Assembly (NCBI GenBank): GCA_035260485.1
Contig: DATFVC010000070.1
Span: forward strand, 1-64,000
From: VRUE01 sp035260485
Lineage (GTDB): Bacteria; Actinomycetota; Thermoleophilia; Solirubrobacterales; 70-9
DNA: 64,000 nucleotides
Reading direction: 5' to 3'
This document shows, one piece after another, positions 1 through 11,096 of this stretch. Position 1 is the stretch's first letter. Each line of letters opens with the position of its first letter. The notes under the pieces are model-generated. The model searched no databases, had not been told where the DNA came from, and was given only the letters and a program-made list of their open reading frames with translations. The position numbers and the translations under genes are program-made.

Positions 1-150
1 GGGATCGGCGTCATCGCGAAAGGCCGCAAGCGCTTCGGCCGCGAGGTGGGTGCGCTCGAACCGATAAGCATACGCCAACAATCCCATCGCCTCGAGGGCG
101 AGCCGCTTCTCCCGCCGCGCCTGTTCGACGTACGACCGGTCTTCCACCAT
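1..150 (-). CDS. lysS: Lysyl-tRNA synthetase, N-terminal fragment (runs off the window)
   Basis: Only the first 50 codons are present. The gene starts at an ATG at 150 and continues past base 1. The translation opens MVEDRSYVEQARREKR and goes on with a YAYRFERTHLAAEA-like stretch. This matches the N-terminal segment of class II lysyl-tRNA synthetases, where a charged helix of the RREK type precedes a P/AYxFxRTH motif leading into the OB-fold anticodon-binding domain. It begins 2 bp after the prfB stop codon on the same strand, so the two are probably cotranscribed. The identification rests on a short segment and on the prfB-lysS neighbourhood, so it is good but not certain. Confidence 0.75.
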   Translation of the reverse strand, partial: MVEDRSYVEQARREKRLALEAMGLLAYAYRFERTHLAAEALAAFRDDADP

Positions 151-152
151 GC

Positions 153-1269
153 TCACGCCGCTTTGCCTCCGAACCGTTTCAGGTACGCGTGGATGAATTC
201 GTCGAGGTCGCCGTCCATGATCCGCTGCACGTCGCCGACTTTGACTTCGGTGCGGTGGTCGTTCACCATGGTATAGGGCTGGAAGACGTACGAGCGGATC
301 TGGTTGCCCCACGAGTTGTCCGTCTTGGTGGCCTCGACCACCGCCTTGGCTGCCTCTTGCTCCTCGAGCTTGCGCTGGTACAGCGCCGCGCGCAACATCT
401 TCATCGCGACGTCGCGATTCTTGAACTGGCTCCGTTCCTGTTGGCAGGACACCACGATGCCGCTCGGTACGTGCGTGAGCCGCACCGCCGACGACGTCTT
501 GTTGACGTGCTGGCCGCCGGCGCCGGAGGCGCGATAGGTGTCGATGCGCAGGTCGGCGTCGTCGATCTCGACCTCAACGCCCTCGTCCACCAGCGGTCCG
601 ACATCGACCTGGGCGAAGCTGGTGTGACGGCGCGAGGAGGAGTCGAAGGGGGAGATCCGCACCAGCCGGTGCACGCCGCGCTCGGCGGCGAAGAGCCCGT
701 AGGCGTTCTCGCCGCGGGCGACGAAGGTCGCCGACTTGAGGCCCGCCTCCTCTCCCGGCGAGGCCTCCTTCATCTCGACCTCGAAGCCGCGACTCTCCGC
801 CCAGCGCAGGTACATCCGCAGCAGGATCTCGGCCCAGTCCTGGGAGTCGGTGCCGCCGGCGCCGGCGTGGACCGTGACCACCGCGTCGCCGGAATCGTAT
901 TTGCCGCTGAACAGGCGCGCCTCTTCAAGCTCGGCGAGTCGCCTTTCGACCGACCCCATCTGGGTCACCAGCTCGGCGGCCATCTCCTCGTCCTCGGCCG
1001 CCATCTCGGCCAGCTCGTCGAGGTCGCCGGCCTCGGACTCCAGCTCCTCAAAGGTCTTCAGCTTGCGCTGGGCACGTGCATGAGCAGCCGAGACGCGCGC
1101 CGCGGCATCCTGGTCGTCCCAGAAGCCTGGCTGCCCCATCTCCCCCTCGAGCCGCTCGGCCTCTTCCCGGAGCGAAGCCGGGTCAAAGGTAGTCCGAGAG
1201 CAGCTTCAACTGCTCGCGGATCTCGGCGAGCCGCGCCGGTACCGATTCGGTTGAGGCGGCATCGGCCAT
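153..1269 (-). CDS. prfB: Peptide chain release factor 2, with programmed +1 frameshift
   Basis: RF2 recognises UGA and UAA and triggers hydrolysis of peptidyl-tRNA. The zero frame starts at ATG 1269 and reads 28 codons to CTT, then TGA C. After a +1 shift the reading continues DPASLREEAERLEGEMGQPG and on to the stop at 153, giving 371 residues, close to the usual 365. The codon-recognition SPF motif falls near residues 206-208 and the catalytic GGQ near 251-253, as in E. coli RF2. If the shift is ignored only a 328-residue product starting at MGQPGFWDD is seen, and it lacks the N-terminal helices. The gene lies 9 bp downstream of the methyltransferase stop and 2 bp upstream of lysS. Confidence 0.95.
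1183..1188 (-). other. prfB: prfB programmed +1 frameshift site (CTT TGA C)
   Basis: Codons 27-29 read TAC CTT TGA followed by C, the classical RF2 autoregulatory slip site. CTT lies at 1186-1188 and the in-frame TGA at 1183-1185. Skipping one base at 1185 restores the GAC CCG GCT frame. The upstream stimulator is weak here: CTCTCGGAC contains only a poor Shine-Dalgarno-like GGA, unlike the AGGGGG of E. coli. Low RF2 should favour the shift and so raise RF2 synthesis (known for the family, inferred here). Confidence 0.9.
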
Positions 1270-1278
1270 GCCGACAGG

Positions 1279-2175
1279 TTATTGGGCGGCCGCGGACGCC
1301 TCGCCGCCCGTCGGAGCCCTGGCGCCGATGATCCAGGTCGACGCCGGAGCGATCACGCCCTCGGGGCCGTCGAACTCGGCGAGAGCTTCGCGCAGATCGC
1401 TCGCGATCTTGGGCCGGAGCTCATCGATCCGATCTTCCCACAACCTCAGCACCTCGCCGGCGGGTCCCAGCGACATGTTGAACTCGACCGCGTGATCGAG
1501 GTCGTTGCCGATCTTCAGCGGCAGATCGCAGCGTCGCAGCGAGATCTCCCCGAAGCCGGCGATCCTGAGCTGCTCGCTGACCGTGTCGGCGTCGGCCATC
1601 GAGAACGGCCCTGGCCCACAGGTCGGCTCGTCGCTCTCCTCGGGGTGCTCGAGGTACTCCTCGACGACCAGCTCGGCGCGTCGCACCCACTCGTTGTCGA
1701 GCTTGCGGCGCCAGACGACCGCGCAAAACCGCCCGCCCGGGACGAGCGCCTGCCTGACGTTGCGAAGCGCCTGCACCGGATTGGCGAAGAACATGATCCC
1801 CATGCGCGAGAAGGCGTAGTCGAAGCCGTGCTCGAGCTCGGCGACCTGGACGTCGCCGGTCATGAAGCGCACGTTCTCCAGGCCGCTGCCCTCGAGCTCC
1901 AGGCGCGCCTGCTCGACGAAGGGCTCTGAGACGTCGATCCCGACAGCCTCGCCCTCCGGACCGACCAGCGCCGCGATCTGCTGGGTCGTATCGCCGAACC
2001 CACAGCCGAGGTCGAGCGCCCGCTCTCCTGGCCGTGGCGGGTGAACCCTCATCGCTTCATCTCCGTGCGCGCCCAGCCCAGCGGTCGCGAGGTCGCGAAA
2101 CTTGACGAAGCGGTCGAAGAGCGACCCGCTCCAGGCTTCCGCCGCCTCTCTGTTGGTCGCGGCAACCGGCTCCAC
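1279..2175 (-). CDS. Class I SAM-dependent methyltransferase
   Basis: The product is about 298 residues with a Rossmann-type methyltransferase fold. Motif I reads ALDLGCGFGDTTQQI, followed by an acidic loop GIDVSEPF that should bind the SAM ribose, and a later FSRMGIMFF stretch resembling motif IV of UbiE/Methyltransf_25 proteins. The substrate cannot be read from the sequence. A start at GTG 2175 is preferred because it falls just after the stop of the upstream SnoaL-like gene. An ATG at 2244 would overlap that gene by 56 bp. The gene precedes prfB by 9 bp, so the two may share a transcript. Confidence 0.8.
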   Translation of the reverse strand: MEPVAATNREAAEAWSGSLFDRFVKFRDLATAGLGAHGDEAMRVHPPRPGERALDLGCGFGDTTQQIAALVGPEGEAVGIDVSEPFVEQARLELEGSGLENVRFMTGDVQVAELEHGFDYAFSRMGIMFFANPVQALRNVRQALVPGGRFCAVVWRRKLDNEWVRRAELVVEEYLEHPEESDEPTCGPGPFSMADADTVSEQLRIAGFGEISLRRCDLPLKIGNDLDHAVEFNMSLGPAGEVLRLWEDRIDELRPKIASDLREALAEFDGPEGVIAPASTWIIGARAPTGGEASAAAQ

Positions 2176-2188
2176 GAGTCCGATGGTA

Positions 2189-2587
2189 CTAGCCGATCCC
2201 GTGTTCGAAGCCACCGGCGCGCAGCGCCTCAGAGCGATCGTCAAAGGGCCGCCAGCTTCGCACGCGGTGGTCGCGCAGCTCGAACAGCCAGGCCATCTCG
2301 TCCGCGCTCGCGAGGGATCCGTCCTCTTCCCAATGCCAGGCGCGCCTTATCAACGCCACCGCCGCTCCGCCGCTCGACTCGGCGCCGTCCTCGTACAGCT
2401 CCTCCAACTCGATCGTCTGCTGAACGCCCCCCGGCGCTCGCGTCGCCCACAGCCGCGCAGCCTCCCTCCCCTTGCGCAGACCCTTCATCGAGTGCAGCTC
2501 GACCTCGGGGTCCAGCGCCGCGACGAAGGCATCCAGATCGCGCTCATTGAAGGCGCGGATGAACTCGCGGACGGGATCGTGCCTCAA
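2189..2587 (-). CDS. SnoaL-like / NTF2-fold protein
   Basis: This is a 132-residue protein whose opening (VREFIRAFNERDLDAFVAAL followed by a DPEVELHSM strand) is typical of the SnoaL-like fold, a cone-shaped alpha+beta barrel. Members act as polyketide cyclases, ketosteroid isomerases or simply binding proteins, and most genomic members have no known substrate. The size is usual for a single domain. It lies between secA, whose stop is 6 bp downstream, and the methyltransferase, all on one strand. No catalytic residue can be assigned with confidence. Confidence 0.7.
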   Translation of the reverse strand: MRHDPVREFIRAFNERDLDAFVAALDPEVELHSMKGLRKGREAARLWATRAPGGVQQTIELEELYEDGAESSGGAAVALIRRAWHWEEDGSLASADEMAWLFELRDHRVRSWRPFDDRSEALRAGGFEHGIG

Positions 2588-2593
2588 GGGACG

Positions 2594-5437
<2,844 letters not shown>

Positions 5438-5473
5438 GGACCTAGGGTAGCGATGGGACCCTGACCAGGGACC

Positions 5474-5827
5474 CTAAGACTCGGCCGCGCGGCCGCGCAT
5501 CTGGTTGACGAGACGTCGCGTCTGGCGGCGCTTACGTCGCAGGGCGCGATGCTTCTTGACTTGGCGCCGGATGTCCTCGGCCAACTCGTGGATCGTGTGC
5601 GAGATCTCGGGCGAGGCCTCCTTGGCATGCAGCGTGACGCCCTTGAGGCGAAGCGTCGCCTCCGCGACCTGCCTATCGGCGATCGCGGGGTTGCGCTCTT
5701 CCCAGATCGTCACGTCGAGCACCGCAAGCTCGGAGACCTGTCTGCCAACTCGGCGGAATCGCTTCAGAACGTGTTCCCGAAGCTCGTCATCGACCTCGAC
5801 GTTTCGCCCGCGCACCTCGATCCGCAT
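5474..5827 (-). CDS. hpf: Ribosome hibernation promoting factor, short form
   Basis: The gene encodes 117 residues starting MRIEVRGRNVEVDDELREHV, the first beta strand and helix of the HPF/YfiA fold that binds the 30S decoding region in stationary phase. The C-terminal KHRALRRKRRQTRRL tail is strongly basic. The long-form dimerisation domain usual in Gram-positive bacteria and Actinobacteria is absent. The start is fixed by GAGGAGG six bases before ATG 5827. An upstream in-frame extension would run through a palindromic repeat remnant and is not credible. secA follows 36 bp downstream on the same strand, an order seen in other bacteria. Confidence 0.85.
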   Translation of the reverse strand: MRIEVRGRNVEVDDELREHVLKRFRRVGRQVSELAVLDVTIWEERNPAIADRQVAEATLRLKGVTLHAKEASPEISHTIHELAEDIRRQVKKHRALRRKRRQTRRLVNQMRGRAAES

Positions 5828-5902
5828 GTTTGGCCTCCTCGATTGGTCTGCTTCGATGCTACGCCTGTACCCGGGGCGCAGCAAGGGGAACTTCTCGGAC
5901 GT

Positions 5903-5920
5903 GCGAAAACAGGACGCCGC
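5903..5920. repeat. Solo half-site of palindrome family A
   Basis: GCGAAAACAGGACGCCGC matches the right-hand core found in family A palindromes at 18183, 32830 (inverse) and 55468. No matching left-hand core with GGGTTTTTCGCC is visible in the 5828-5947 gap, so this looks like a decayed or half element. It lies between comF and hpf. Confidence 0.5.
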
Positions 5921-5947
5921 ATCCGACCGGGCCACCCTGCCTCCCTC

Positions 5948-6571
5948 CTACAAGCGTCGCGTGAAGGTGATTGCTGCGACTCGGACGGCGCCTGTTGAGC
6001 GGAGGGCTCGGGCGCAGGACGAGAGCGTGGCGCCGGTGGTCAGGACGTCGTCGATCAGGAGGACGCTGCGGGGGACTTCGCCGCGAGCGTGGATGTGCGG
6101 GGGGTGGCCGATTCGTTGGGAGCGGCGCTTGCCCAGCTGGCGTCCGCCGCCGCGGCGGGCCAAGCAGGAGTGGAGCGGCAGCTTGGTCCGCTCCGCAAGC
6201 GCCGCTGCTATCTCGGCTGCCGGGTCGAAGCCGCGGGTGACGGAGCGCAGGGGCGCAGTCGGCACTGGGACGATCACGCCGCTCAGCATCGTGCCGGGGG
6301 CTAGCCACTGGATCCGGTCGGCCATCAGGTCCGCCACCGGCAGGAGCCGGCGGAACTTGAGCGCCGTGACCAGGTCGCGGGCTACGCCCTCATGCGGAGC
6401 CGAGGACCAGGCTCGGTCAAGACCGGCGGCGCCGACGCCTTCCAGGGGTTTGGCGGCGGCGAGGCGTCGCGAGCAGCGGGTGCAGAGGATCGCTTCGGGT
6501 CGGCAGGTTCGCCCGCAGGCGGCGCAGAGTGGTGGGACCAGGCCGGTGGCGACTGCGTGGACGAGGTTCAT
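5948..6571 (-). CDS. comF: ComF family phosphoribosyltransferase-like protein
   Basis: This 207-residue protein has the two-part ComF layout. An N-terminal zinc ribbon contains CAACGRTC and CTRC cysteine pairs (residues 17-33). It is followed by a type I phosphoribosyltransferase domain whose PRPP loop reads SVLLIDDVLTTGATL near residue 175. ComF/GntX proteins act in DNA uptake or as orphan phosphoribosyltransferases, and the actinobacterial role is unproven. It lies upstream of hpf and secA on the same strand. No other competence genes are seen in the window, so a competence role is only family-based. Confidence 0.85.
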   Translation of the reverse strand: MNLVHAVATGLVPPLCAACGRTCRPEAILCTRCSRRLAAAKPLEGVGAAGLDRAWSSAPHEGVARDLVTALKFRRLLPVADLMADRIQWLAPGTMLSGVIVPVPTAPLRSVTRGFDPAAEIAAALAERTKLPLHSCLARRGGGRQLGKRRSQRIGHPPHIHARGEVPRSVLLIDDVLTTGATLSSCARALRSTGAVRVAAITFTRRL

Positions 6572-6627
6572 GGCCCGATCGTGTGGGCCAGGGGCGCGTG
6601 TGTGGCGCGCCAGATGTCAAATGTTTG

Positions 6628-7638
6628 TCAAATCTTCCTCGCGCGGGCCGCGGTGCCGCCGGCCAGGATCGCCGCCGGCGGCAACTCGGTCCCCTCGAGC
6701 AGGATCGAGTCGCGGATATGGGCGCCGTCGCCGAGCCGGCAGCCGTTGCCGATGATCGCCGGGCCCTCGATCCGCACGTCCGCCCCGATCTCTACTCCGG
6801 CGCCGACCAAGACGGGCGCGGTCACTTCGGCGCCTTCCAGCGGGCTCGCCGCCCACACCCCCTCCTGCACCTGGGGCGCCCCAGGCTCGACCTCGACCTT
6901 CCCGTGCAGCGCGTCGAGGTTGCCCTGGCGCAGCTCGTCGAGGTTGCCGATGTCGTTCCAGTAGGCGTCGATCTCGTGCGAGTAGAACGGGGTGTCGGCC
7001 TCCAGCAACGCCGGGAAGACGTCCATCGCCCAATCGGTGAACCCAGGTGGATCGTCCGCTCCTGCCGCCTTGCTGGTACCGGGCTCCGGAAAGAAATCGA
7101 AGACCTCCGAGCGGAACATGTAAATGCAGGTATTGGCCAGGTCAGACAGCGCCTCGGCCGGATCGGGCTTCTCCTGAAAGCCCTGGATCCGCCCGTCCTC
7201 ACCGGCGATCACGACGCCGTACTGATCGGTGTCCGGGACCCGTTTGGTCGCCAGGGTGGCGATCCCGTCATGGGACTCGTGGAACTCGCGCATCGCCCTG
7301 AAGTCGAGGTCGGTGAGCGCGTCGCCCGCGACCACGAGGAACGAGTCGCCGAGGTAGTCGGCGACGTTGCGCACACCCCCGGCGGTGCCGAGCAGCTGCT
7401 CCTCTTGACTGTAGGTGAGGTCCAATCCGAAGGCCGAGCCATCGCCGAAGCGTCCCTCGATCAGCTCGGGGAACCAGTGCAGGTTCGCGATCGCCTCGCC
7501 GAAGCCGTGGCGAGCCAGCAGCCGCACGGTGTGCTCCATCACCGGCCGGTTCAAAACCGGGACCATCGGCTTCGGCATTCCGTAGGTGATCGGTCGCAGC
7601 CGGGTGCCGAGCCCCGCCGCCAAGATCATCGCGCGCAT
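6628..7638 (-). CDS. Sugar-1-phosphate nucleotidyltransferase with left-handed beta-helix tail
   Basis: The 336-residue protein opens MRAMILAAGLGTRLRPIT, the NTP-binding GxGTRL signature, followed by MPKPMVPVLNRP, where Lys contacts the phosphate. This is the fold of mannose-1-phosphate guanylyltransferases and glucose-1-phosphate thymidylyl/uridylyltransferases. The last 100 residues carry hexapeptide-like repeats (GAEVTAPVLVGAGVEIGADV). Mannose-1-phosphate guanylyltransferase is the likeliest activity because a PGI/PMI-type isomerase lies nearby, but the base and sugar specificity cannot be read from the sequence. The gene ends a run that includes ahcY, whose stop is 7 bp upstream. A paralogue is at 9964-10947. 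Confidence 0.85.
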   Translation of the reverse strand: MRAMILAAGLGTRLRPITYGMPKPMVPVLNRPVMEHTVRLLARHGFGEAIANLHWFPELIEGRFGDGSAFGLDLTYSQEEQLLGTAGGVRNVADYLGDSFLVVAGDALTDLDFRAMREFHESHDGIATLATKRVPDTDQYGVVIAGEDGRIQGFQEKPDPAEALSDLANTCIYMFRSEVFDFFPEPGTSKAAGADDPPGFTDWAMDVFPALLEADTPFYSHEIDAYWNDIGNLDELRQGNLDALHGKVEVEPGAPQVQEGVWAASPLEGAEVTAPVLVGAGVEIGADVRIEGPAIIGNGCRLGDGAHIRDSILLEGTELPPAAILAGGTAARARKI

Positions 7639-7645
7639 CGGTGGC

Positions 7646-8917
7646 TCAGGTGCCCTGATCCCAAGAAGCGAGGTACTTGCTCTGCACGGCGGTCAGGTCG
7701 TCGATCTTGACCCCCTTGGAGGCCAGCTTGAGTCGGGCGATCTCCTGGTCGATCTCGTGCGGCATCGGGTGCACCTTGGTCTCCAGGCTCTCGTGGTTCT
7801 TCGCCACGTACTCGGCGGCAAGGGCCTGGTTGGCGAAGCTCATGTCCATCACCGCCGCCGGATGGCCCTCGGCGGTGGCCAGATTGACCAGGCGCCCCTC
7901 GGCAAGCAGGAAGACCTCGCGCCCGTCCTTCAGCCGATGTCCCGCTACCAGTGGCCGCGCTTCATAGGTCGACTCGGTCAGCGCGTCGAGGTCGCCCTTG
8001 TTGATCTCGACGTCGAAGTGACCCGAGTTGCAGACGATCGCGCCGCTCTTCATCACCTCGAACATCTCTCCTGCCACCGCGTCACGGTTGCCGGTCACCG
8101 AGATGAAGACGTCACCCTCCTTCGCGGCCTCGACTCCCGGCATCACATCGAAGCCGTCCATCACGGCCTCCAGCGCCCGCAGCGGGTCGACCTCGCAGAC
8201 GACCACGTGCGCGCCGTGGCCCTTGGCCCGCATCGCGACCCCCTTGCCACACCAGCCGTAACCGATCACGACGACCTTGAGGCCGGCGATGAGGATGTTG
8301 GTGGCGCGGATGACACCGTCCAGGGTCGACTGCCCGGTGCCGTAGCGGTTGTCGAAGAAGTGCTTGGTGTCGGCGTCGTTGACGGCGACGATCGGGAAGC
8401 CGAGCTTGCCCTCTGCCTCCAGCGCCTTGAGCCGGATCACGCCGGTCGTCGTCTCCTCGGTGCCACCGTAGACCTCGGAGAGTTGCTCCGGGCGCTGCCC
8501 GTGCAGGACGGAGATCACGTCGGCGCCGTCGTCCATCGTGATGTGCGGGTGCTTGTCGACCGCGGTCTCGATGTGGCGGTAGTAGGTGTCGTTGTCCTCG
8601 CCGTTGATCGCGTGGACCTCGGCGCCGTAGCGGTCGACCAGGGCCGCCGCCGTGTCGTCCTGGGTCGAGAGCGGGTTCGAAGCGCAGAGCGCGACATCTG
8701 CGCCGCCGGCCATCAGAGTGCGGACCAGGTTCGCGGTCTCGGTGGTGACGTGCAGGCAGCAGGCCATCCGGATCCCGTCCAGCGGCTTCTCGCTCTCGAA
8801 GCGCTCGCGGATCTGGGTGAGCACGGGCATCTGGCGATCGGCCCACTCGATCCGCTTCTGGCCGGCGTCGGCCAGAGCGATGTCAGCGATGTCGTAGTTG
8901 GATGCGGCGGTTGCCAT
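7646..8917 (-). CDS. ahcY: Adenosylhomocysteinase
   Basis: The enzyme reversibly splits S-adenosylhomocysteine to adenosine and homocysteine, relieving product inhibition of methyltransferases. The 423 residues include the early DIALADAGQKRIEWAD helix, the CSNPLSTQDD loop, the NAD-binding VIGYGWCGKGVAMRAKG Rossmann motif and the VCNSGHFDVEI strand, all diagnostic. The C-terminus ends SKYLASWDQGT; E. coli has no homologue and the usual Y-terminal KPDHYRY tail is absent. This fits the shorter archaeal/actinobacterial branch. Only 57 bp separate it from the isomerase gene upstream, too little for a known SAH riboswitch, so it is probably read from that operon. Confidence 0.95.
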   Translation of the reverse strand: MATAASNYDIADIALADAGQKRIEWADRQMPVLTQIRERFESEKPLDGIRMACCLHVTTETANLVRTLMAGGADVALCASNPLSTQDDTAAALVDRYGAEVHAINGEDNDTYYRHIETAVDKHPHITMDDGADVISVLHGQRPEQLSEVYGGTEETTTGVIRLKALEAEGKLGFPIVAVNDADTKHFFDNRYGTGQSTLDGVIRATNILIAGLKVVVIGYGWCGKGVAMRAKGHGAHVVVCEVDPLRALEAVMDGFDVMPGVEAAKEGDVFISVTGNRDAVAGEMFEVMKSGAIVCNSGHFDVEINKGDLDALTESTYEARPLVAGHRLKDGREVFLLAEGRLVNLATAEGHPAAVMDMSFANQALAAEYVAKNHESLETKVHPMPHEIDQEIARLKLASKGVKIDDLTAVQSKYLASWDQGT

Positions 8918-8974
8918 CGATTCCTTTCGTCTATTGGTCCGGGTCGAAGGATACGGAGATGCCGGGCCGCCCGC

Positions 8975-9961
8975 TCAAGGACGTCCGAGCACAGCCTTGA
9001 GGCTTTCGATCGCCTCGATCGGCAGCGGATCGACGCCACGCGCGTCGGCGACGGCAAGGGAGACGAGGTCGCCGAGCATCACGGTCCACAGCACTCGCTC
9101 GACCGGCGTCTCGCCAGCAGTCTCCACCCGCACAACGGTCTTCCCCGCCGCTTCGATCGAAGCGGCGGTGAGCTCGAAGCGACGCCCCTCGCGGGGGTGC
9201 TGGCCGGCGTCCTCGAGCAGCACCGCGGCGAGCCCGCCGTCGCCCGGGGCACCGGTCTTCCAGCCACAGAGCTCGTTGTGATCGGCCTCTGGCAGCGCCG
9301 AGAAGAAGGCAGGAAGCTTCGCGTTCTCGTTGATCTGCGTCTTCCAGCGGCGCGCCGCCGCAGTGGTTGAGCCGGCTCCGTAGACGACCGCGGTCGCATC
9401 GTCGAGCCTGGCTGCGATCGCGACAGCTGAGCTCCGGAGAGCCTCCCTCTGCGCTTCGAGAAAGTCGGCGGCGCCGGCAAGTTCGCTGTCGATGCGCGGC
9501 GCGACGCCGGCTGCGGCGGCGACCTCAGCGGCACAAACCATCATGTAGGCGACGGCGGTCCGCGGAGCGGGCAGCAGCCCCGGCAGGCCGACCACCGGGT
9601 CGCCGGCCGTCCGCGCGGCCTCGACCAGGGAGCCGCCGGTGCTGGCAACGACGCGACGCGCGCCCAGCGCCTCGGCCGCGGCGAAGCAGGCGAGGGTCTC
9701 CTCGGTCTCGCCCGAGTAGCTCGAGCAGAGCACCGTCCACTTGGGAGTGACCCAACTCGGCAGCTCGTAGCCACGTACGGTCAGCAGCGGCTGGACAAGG
9801 CGATCGCCGAGCGCCGCCGCGGCGAGGTCACCGCCGATCGCCGAGCCGCCCACTCCGCAGACCAGCACCCCCGTCGACTCGCTTGGCGCCAAGCGTGCCG
9901 ACTCGACCCGCCAGAGCGCGTCGCGCAGATGATCCGGAATGGCGAGGACGTCGTCGAGCAT
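8975..9961 (-). CDS. Bifunctional phosphoglucose/phosphomannose isomerase (SIS domain)
   Basis: This is a 328-residue SIS-fold isomerase that interconverts fructose-6-phosphate with glucose- or mannose-6-phosphate. The sugar-phosphate loops read VCGVGGSAIGGDL (residues 34-46) and CSSYSGETEETL (near 79). The C-terminal catalytic segment EADHNELCGW carries the conserved Glu and His of the PGI/PMI family first described in archaea and also common in Actinobacteria. It sits between two nucleotidyltransferases and upstream of ahcY. It overlaps or closely abuts the next genes (2 bp after the 9964 gene), which suggests a sugar-nucleotide supply operon. Confidence 0.88.
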   Translation of the reverse strand: MLDDVLAIPDHLRDALWRVESARLAPSESTGVLVCGVGGSAIGGDLAAAALGDRLVQPLLTVRGYELPSWVTPKWTVLCSSYSGETEETLACFAAAEALGARRVVASTGGSLVEAARTAGDPVVGLPGLLPAPRTAVAYMMVCAAEVAAAAGVAPRIDSELAGAADFLEAQREALRSSAVAIAARLDDATAVVYGAGSTTAAARRWKTQINENAKLPAFFSALPEADHNELCGWKTGAPGDGGLAAVLLEDAGQHPREGRRFELTAASIEAAGKTVVRVETAGETPVERVLWTVMLGDLVSLAVADARGVDPLPIEAIESLKAVLGRP

Positions 9962-9963
9962 CG

Positions 9964-10947
9964 TCAGCCGGACACTTTCTCACCCGGGGCGGCCACGATG
10001 CCCGACAGCTCGCCGCCCACCGCCACCTCGGCCCCGGGGGCGAGGATCGAGCCGACAACGCGGGCGTTTTCCCCCACGCTGCAGCCGTCGAGGAGGACCG
10101 ATTCGACTACCTGCGCCCCGGCCTCCACGCGGCAACTCGGCCCGACTACGGCCCGCGGCCCGACCGTGGCGCCCCCGTCGACTTCCGCGCCGGGATCGAT
10201 CAGCACGCTCGGGGCGGTGGGCTCGACACGCGTGACCACCCGTCCTTCGAGGATGTCCCAACTCGCCTGCAGATATCGCTCAGGAGTACCGATGTCCATC
10301 CAGTAGCCGTCGAGGCGCAGCCCGTGCAAGCCCGCGGCGACCAGACGCGGGAACACCTCGCGCTCGATCGAGACGTTCTTCCCAGGCAGGATCAGATCGA
10401 GCACCGAGCGCTCCAGCGCATAGATGCCGGCATTGACCTCGCCGGGCGCCCGCTCGCCCGTCTTCTCGAGAAACTCGAGCACCTCCCCTCCCGCGCCGCT
10501 CTGGACCAGGCCAAAAGCCGAGGAGTCCTCGACCGGGTACAAGCCGATCGTCGCCACCGCATCCGATCCTCGGTGCGCGGACAGCAGCGCAGCCAGGTCG
10601 AGGTCGGTGAGGACGTCGCCGTTGAGCGCAAGGAAGCGGTCCTCCAGCTCGTCGCCGAGCACATCGGCGGCAAAGCGAATCGCCCCGGCGGTGCCCAGCG
10701 GCCGCGGCTCGGCGACGTAGCGGATCGTCACCCCCGCCCGCTCCTCCTCGCCGCTGAGCGCCGCCTGCAACACGTCCGGCAGGAACCCGCAGGCCAGCAC
10801 GACCTCGGTCACCCCGTGCCCCGCCAGCCACTCGATCATGTAGGCCAGAAAGGGCCTGTCGACGAGCGTCAGCGCGGGCTTCGGCACGTTCTCGGTCAGC
10901 GGCCTCAGGCGCGTGCCTTCACCACCCACCAAAACAATCGCTTGCAA
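9964..10947 (-). CDS. NDP-sugar pyrophosphorylase with beta-helix tail (paralogue of 6628-7638)
   Basis: A second 327-residue nucleotidyltransferase opens MQAIVLVGGEGTRLRPLT and VPKPALTLVDRP. A C-terminal series of hexapeptide-like turns (DGGATVGPRAVVGPSCRVE) follows. Differences in the NTP loop (VGGEG against AAGLG) suggest that the two paralogues use different nucleotides or sugars. It most resembles mannose-1-phosphate guanylyltransferases of Actinobacteria, but this is inferred. The stop at 9964 is 2 bp upstream of the isomerase start, so the two are in one transcript. It is separated from ugd upstream by a repeat-rich 107-bp gap. Confidence 0.85.
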   Translation of the reverse strand: MQAIVLVGGEGTRLRPLTENVPKPALTLVDRPFLAYMIEWLAGHGVTEVVLACGFLPDVLQAALSGEEERAGVTIRYVAEPRPLGTAGAIRFAADVLGDELEDRFLALNGDVLTDLDLAALLSAHRGSDAVATIGLYPVEDSSAFGLVQSGAGGEVLEFLEKTGERAPGEVNAGIYALERSVLDLILPGKNVSIEREVFPRLVAAGLHGLRLDGYWMDIGTPERYLQASWDILEGRVVTRVEPTAPSVLIDPGAEVDGGATVGPRAVVGPSCRVEAGAQVVESVLLDGCSVGENARVVGSILAPGAEVAVGGELSGIVAAPGEKVSG

Positions 10948-10960
10948 CTCCTAGCTCCCG

Positions 10961-11096
10961 TGGCGTGCGTGACCAAGCAGATCGAGGACGCAGTGAGCGT
11001 GGCGTGCTCTGCACGCAAGTGAGCGAGGACGCCGATATGCGCCGGTCACGCACGTCATGGGGCGTGCTCTGCACGCGAGCGAGCGACGGACGCCGA
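10961..11096. repeat. Family F hairpin repeats (two copies) overlapping the ugd 3' end
   Basis: GCGTGC-TCT-GCACGC hairpins occur at 11002-11016 and 11062-11076. They are embedded in near-identical 25-bp contexts ending GAGCGA and CGCCGA. An outer inverted pair, TGGCGTGCGTGACC at 10961-10974 and GGTCACGCACGTCA at 11044-11057, brackets the first copy. A related copy lies at 45794-45848. The second hairpin encodes the last residues of the UDP-glucose dehydrogenase, so the repeat has become its C-terminus. Confidence 0.65.

Noticed and set aside
5474..5935. 153-residue Hpf with an extended N-terminus
   Set aside because: The extra residues (MARSDAASCFRTSEKF...) are translated palindrome family A remnant; GAGGAGG points to 5827.
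8918..8974. SAH or SAM riboswitch before ahcY
   Set aside because: Only 57 bp separate ahcY from the upstream gene, too short for the known aptamers, and no matching pseudoknot pattern is visible.
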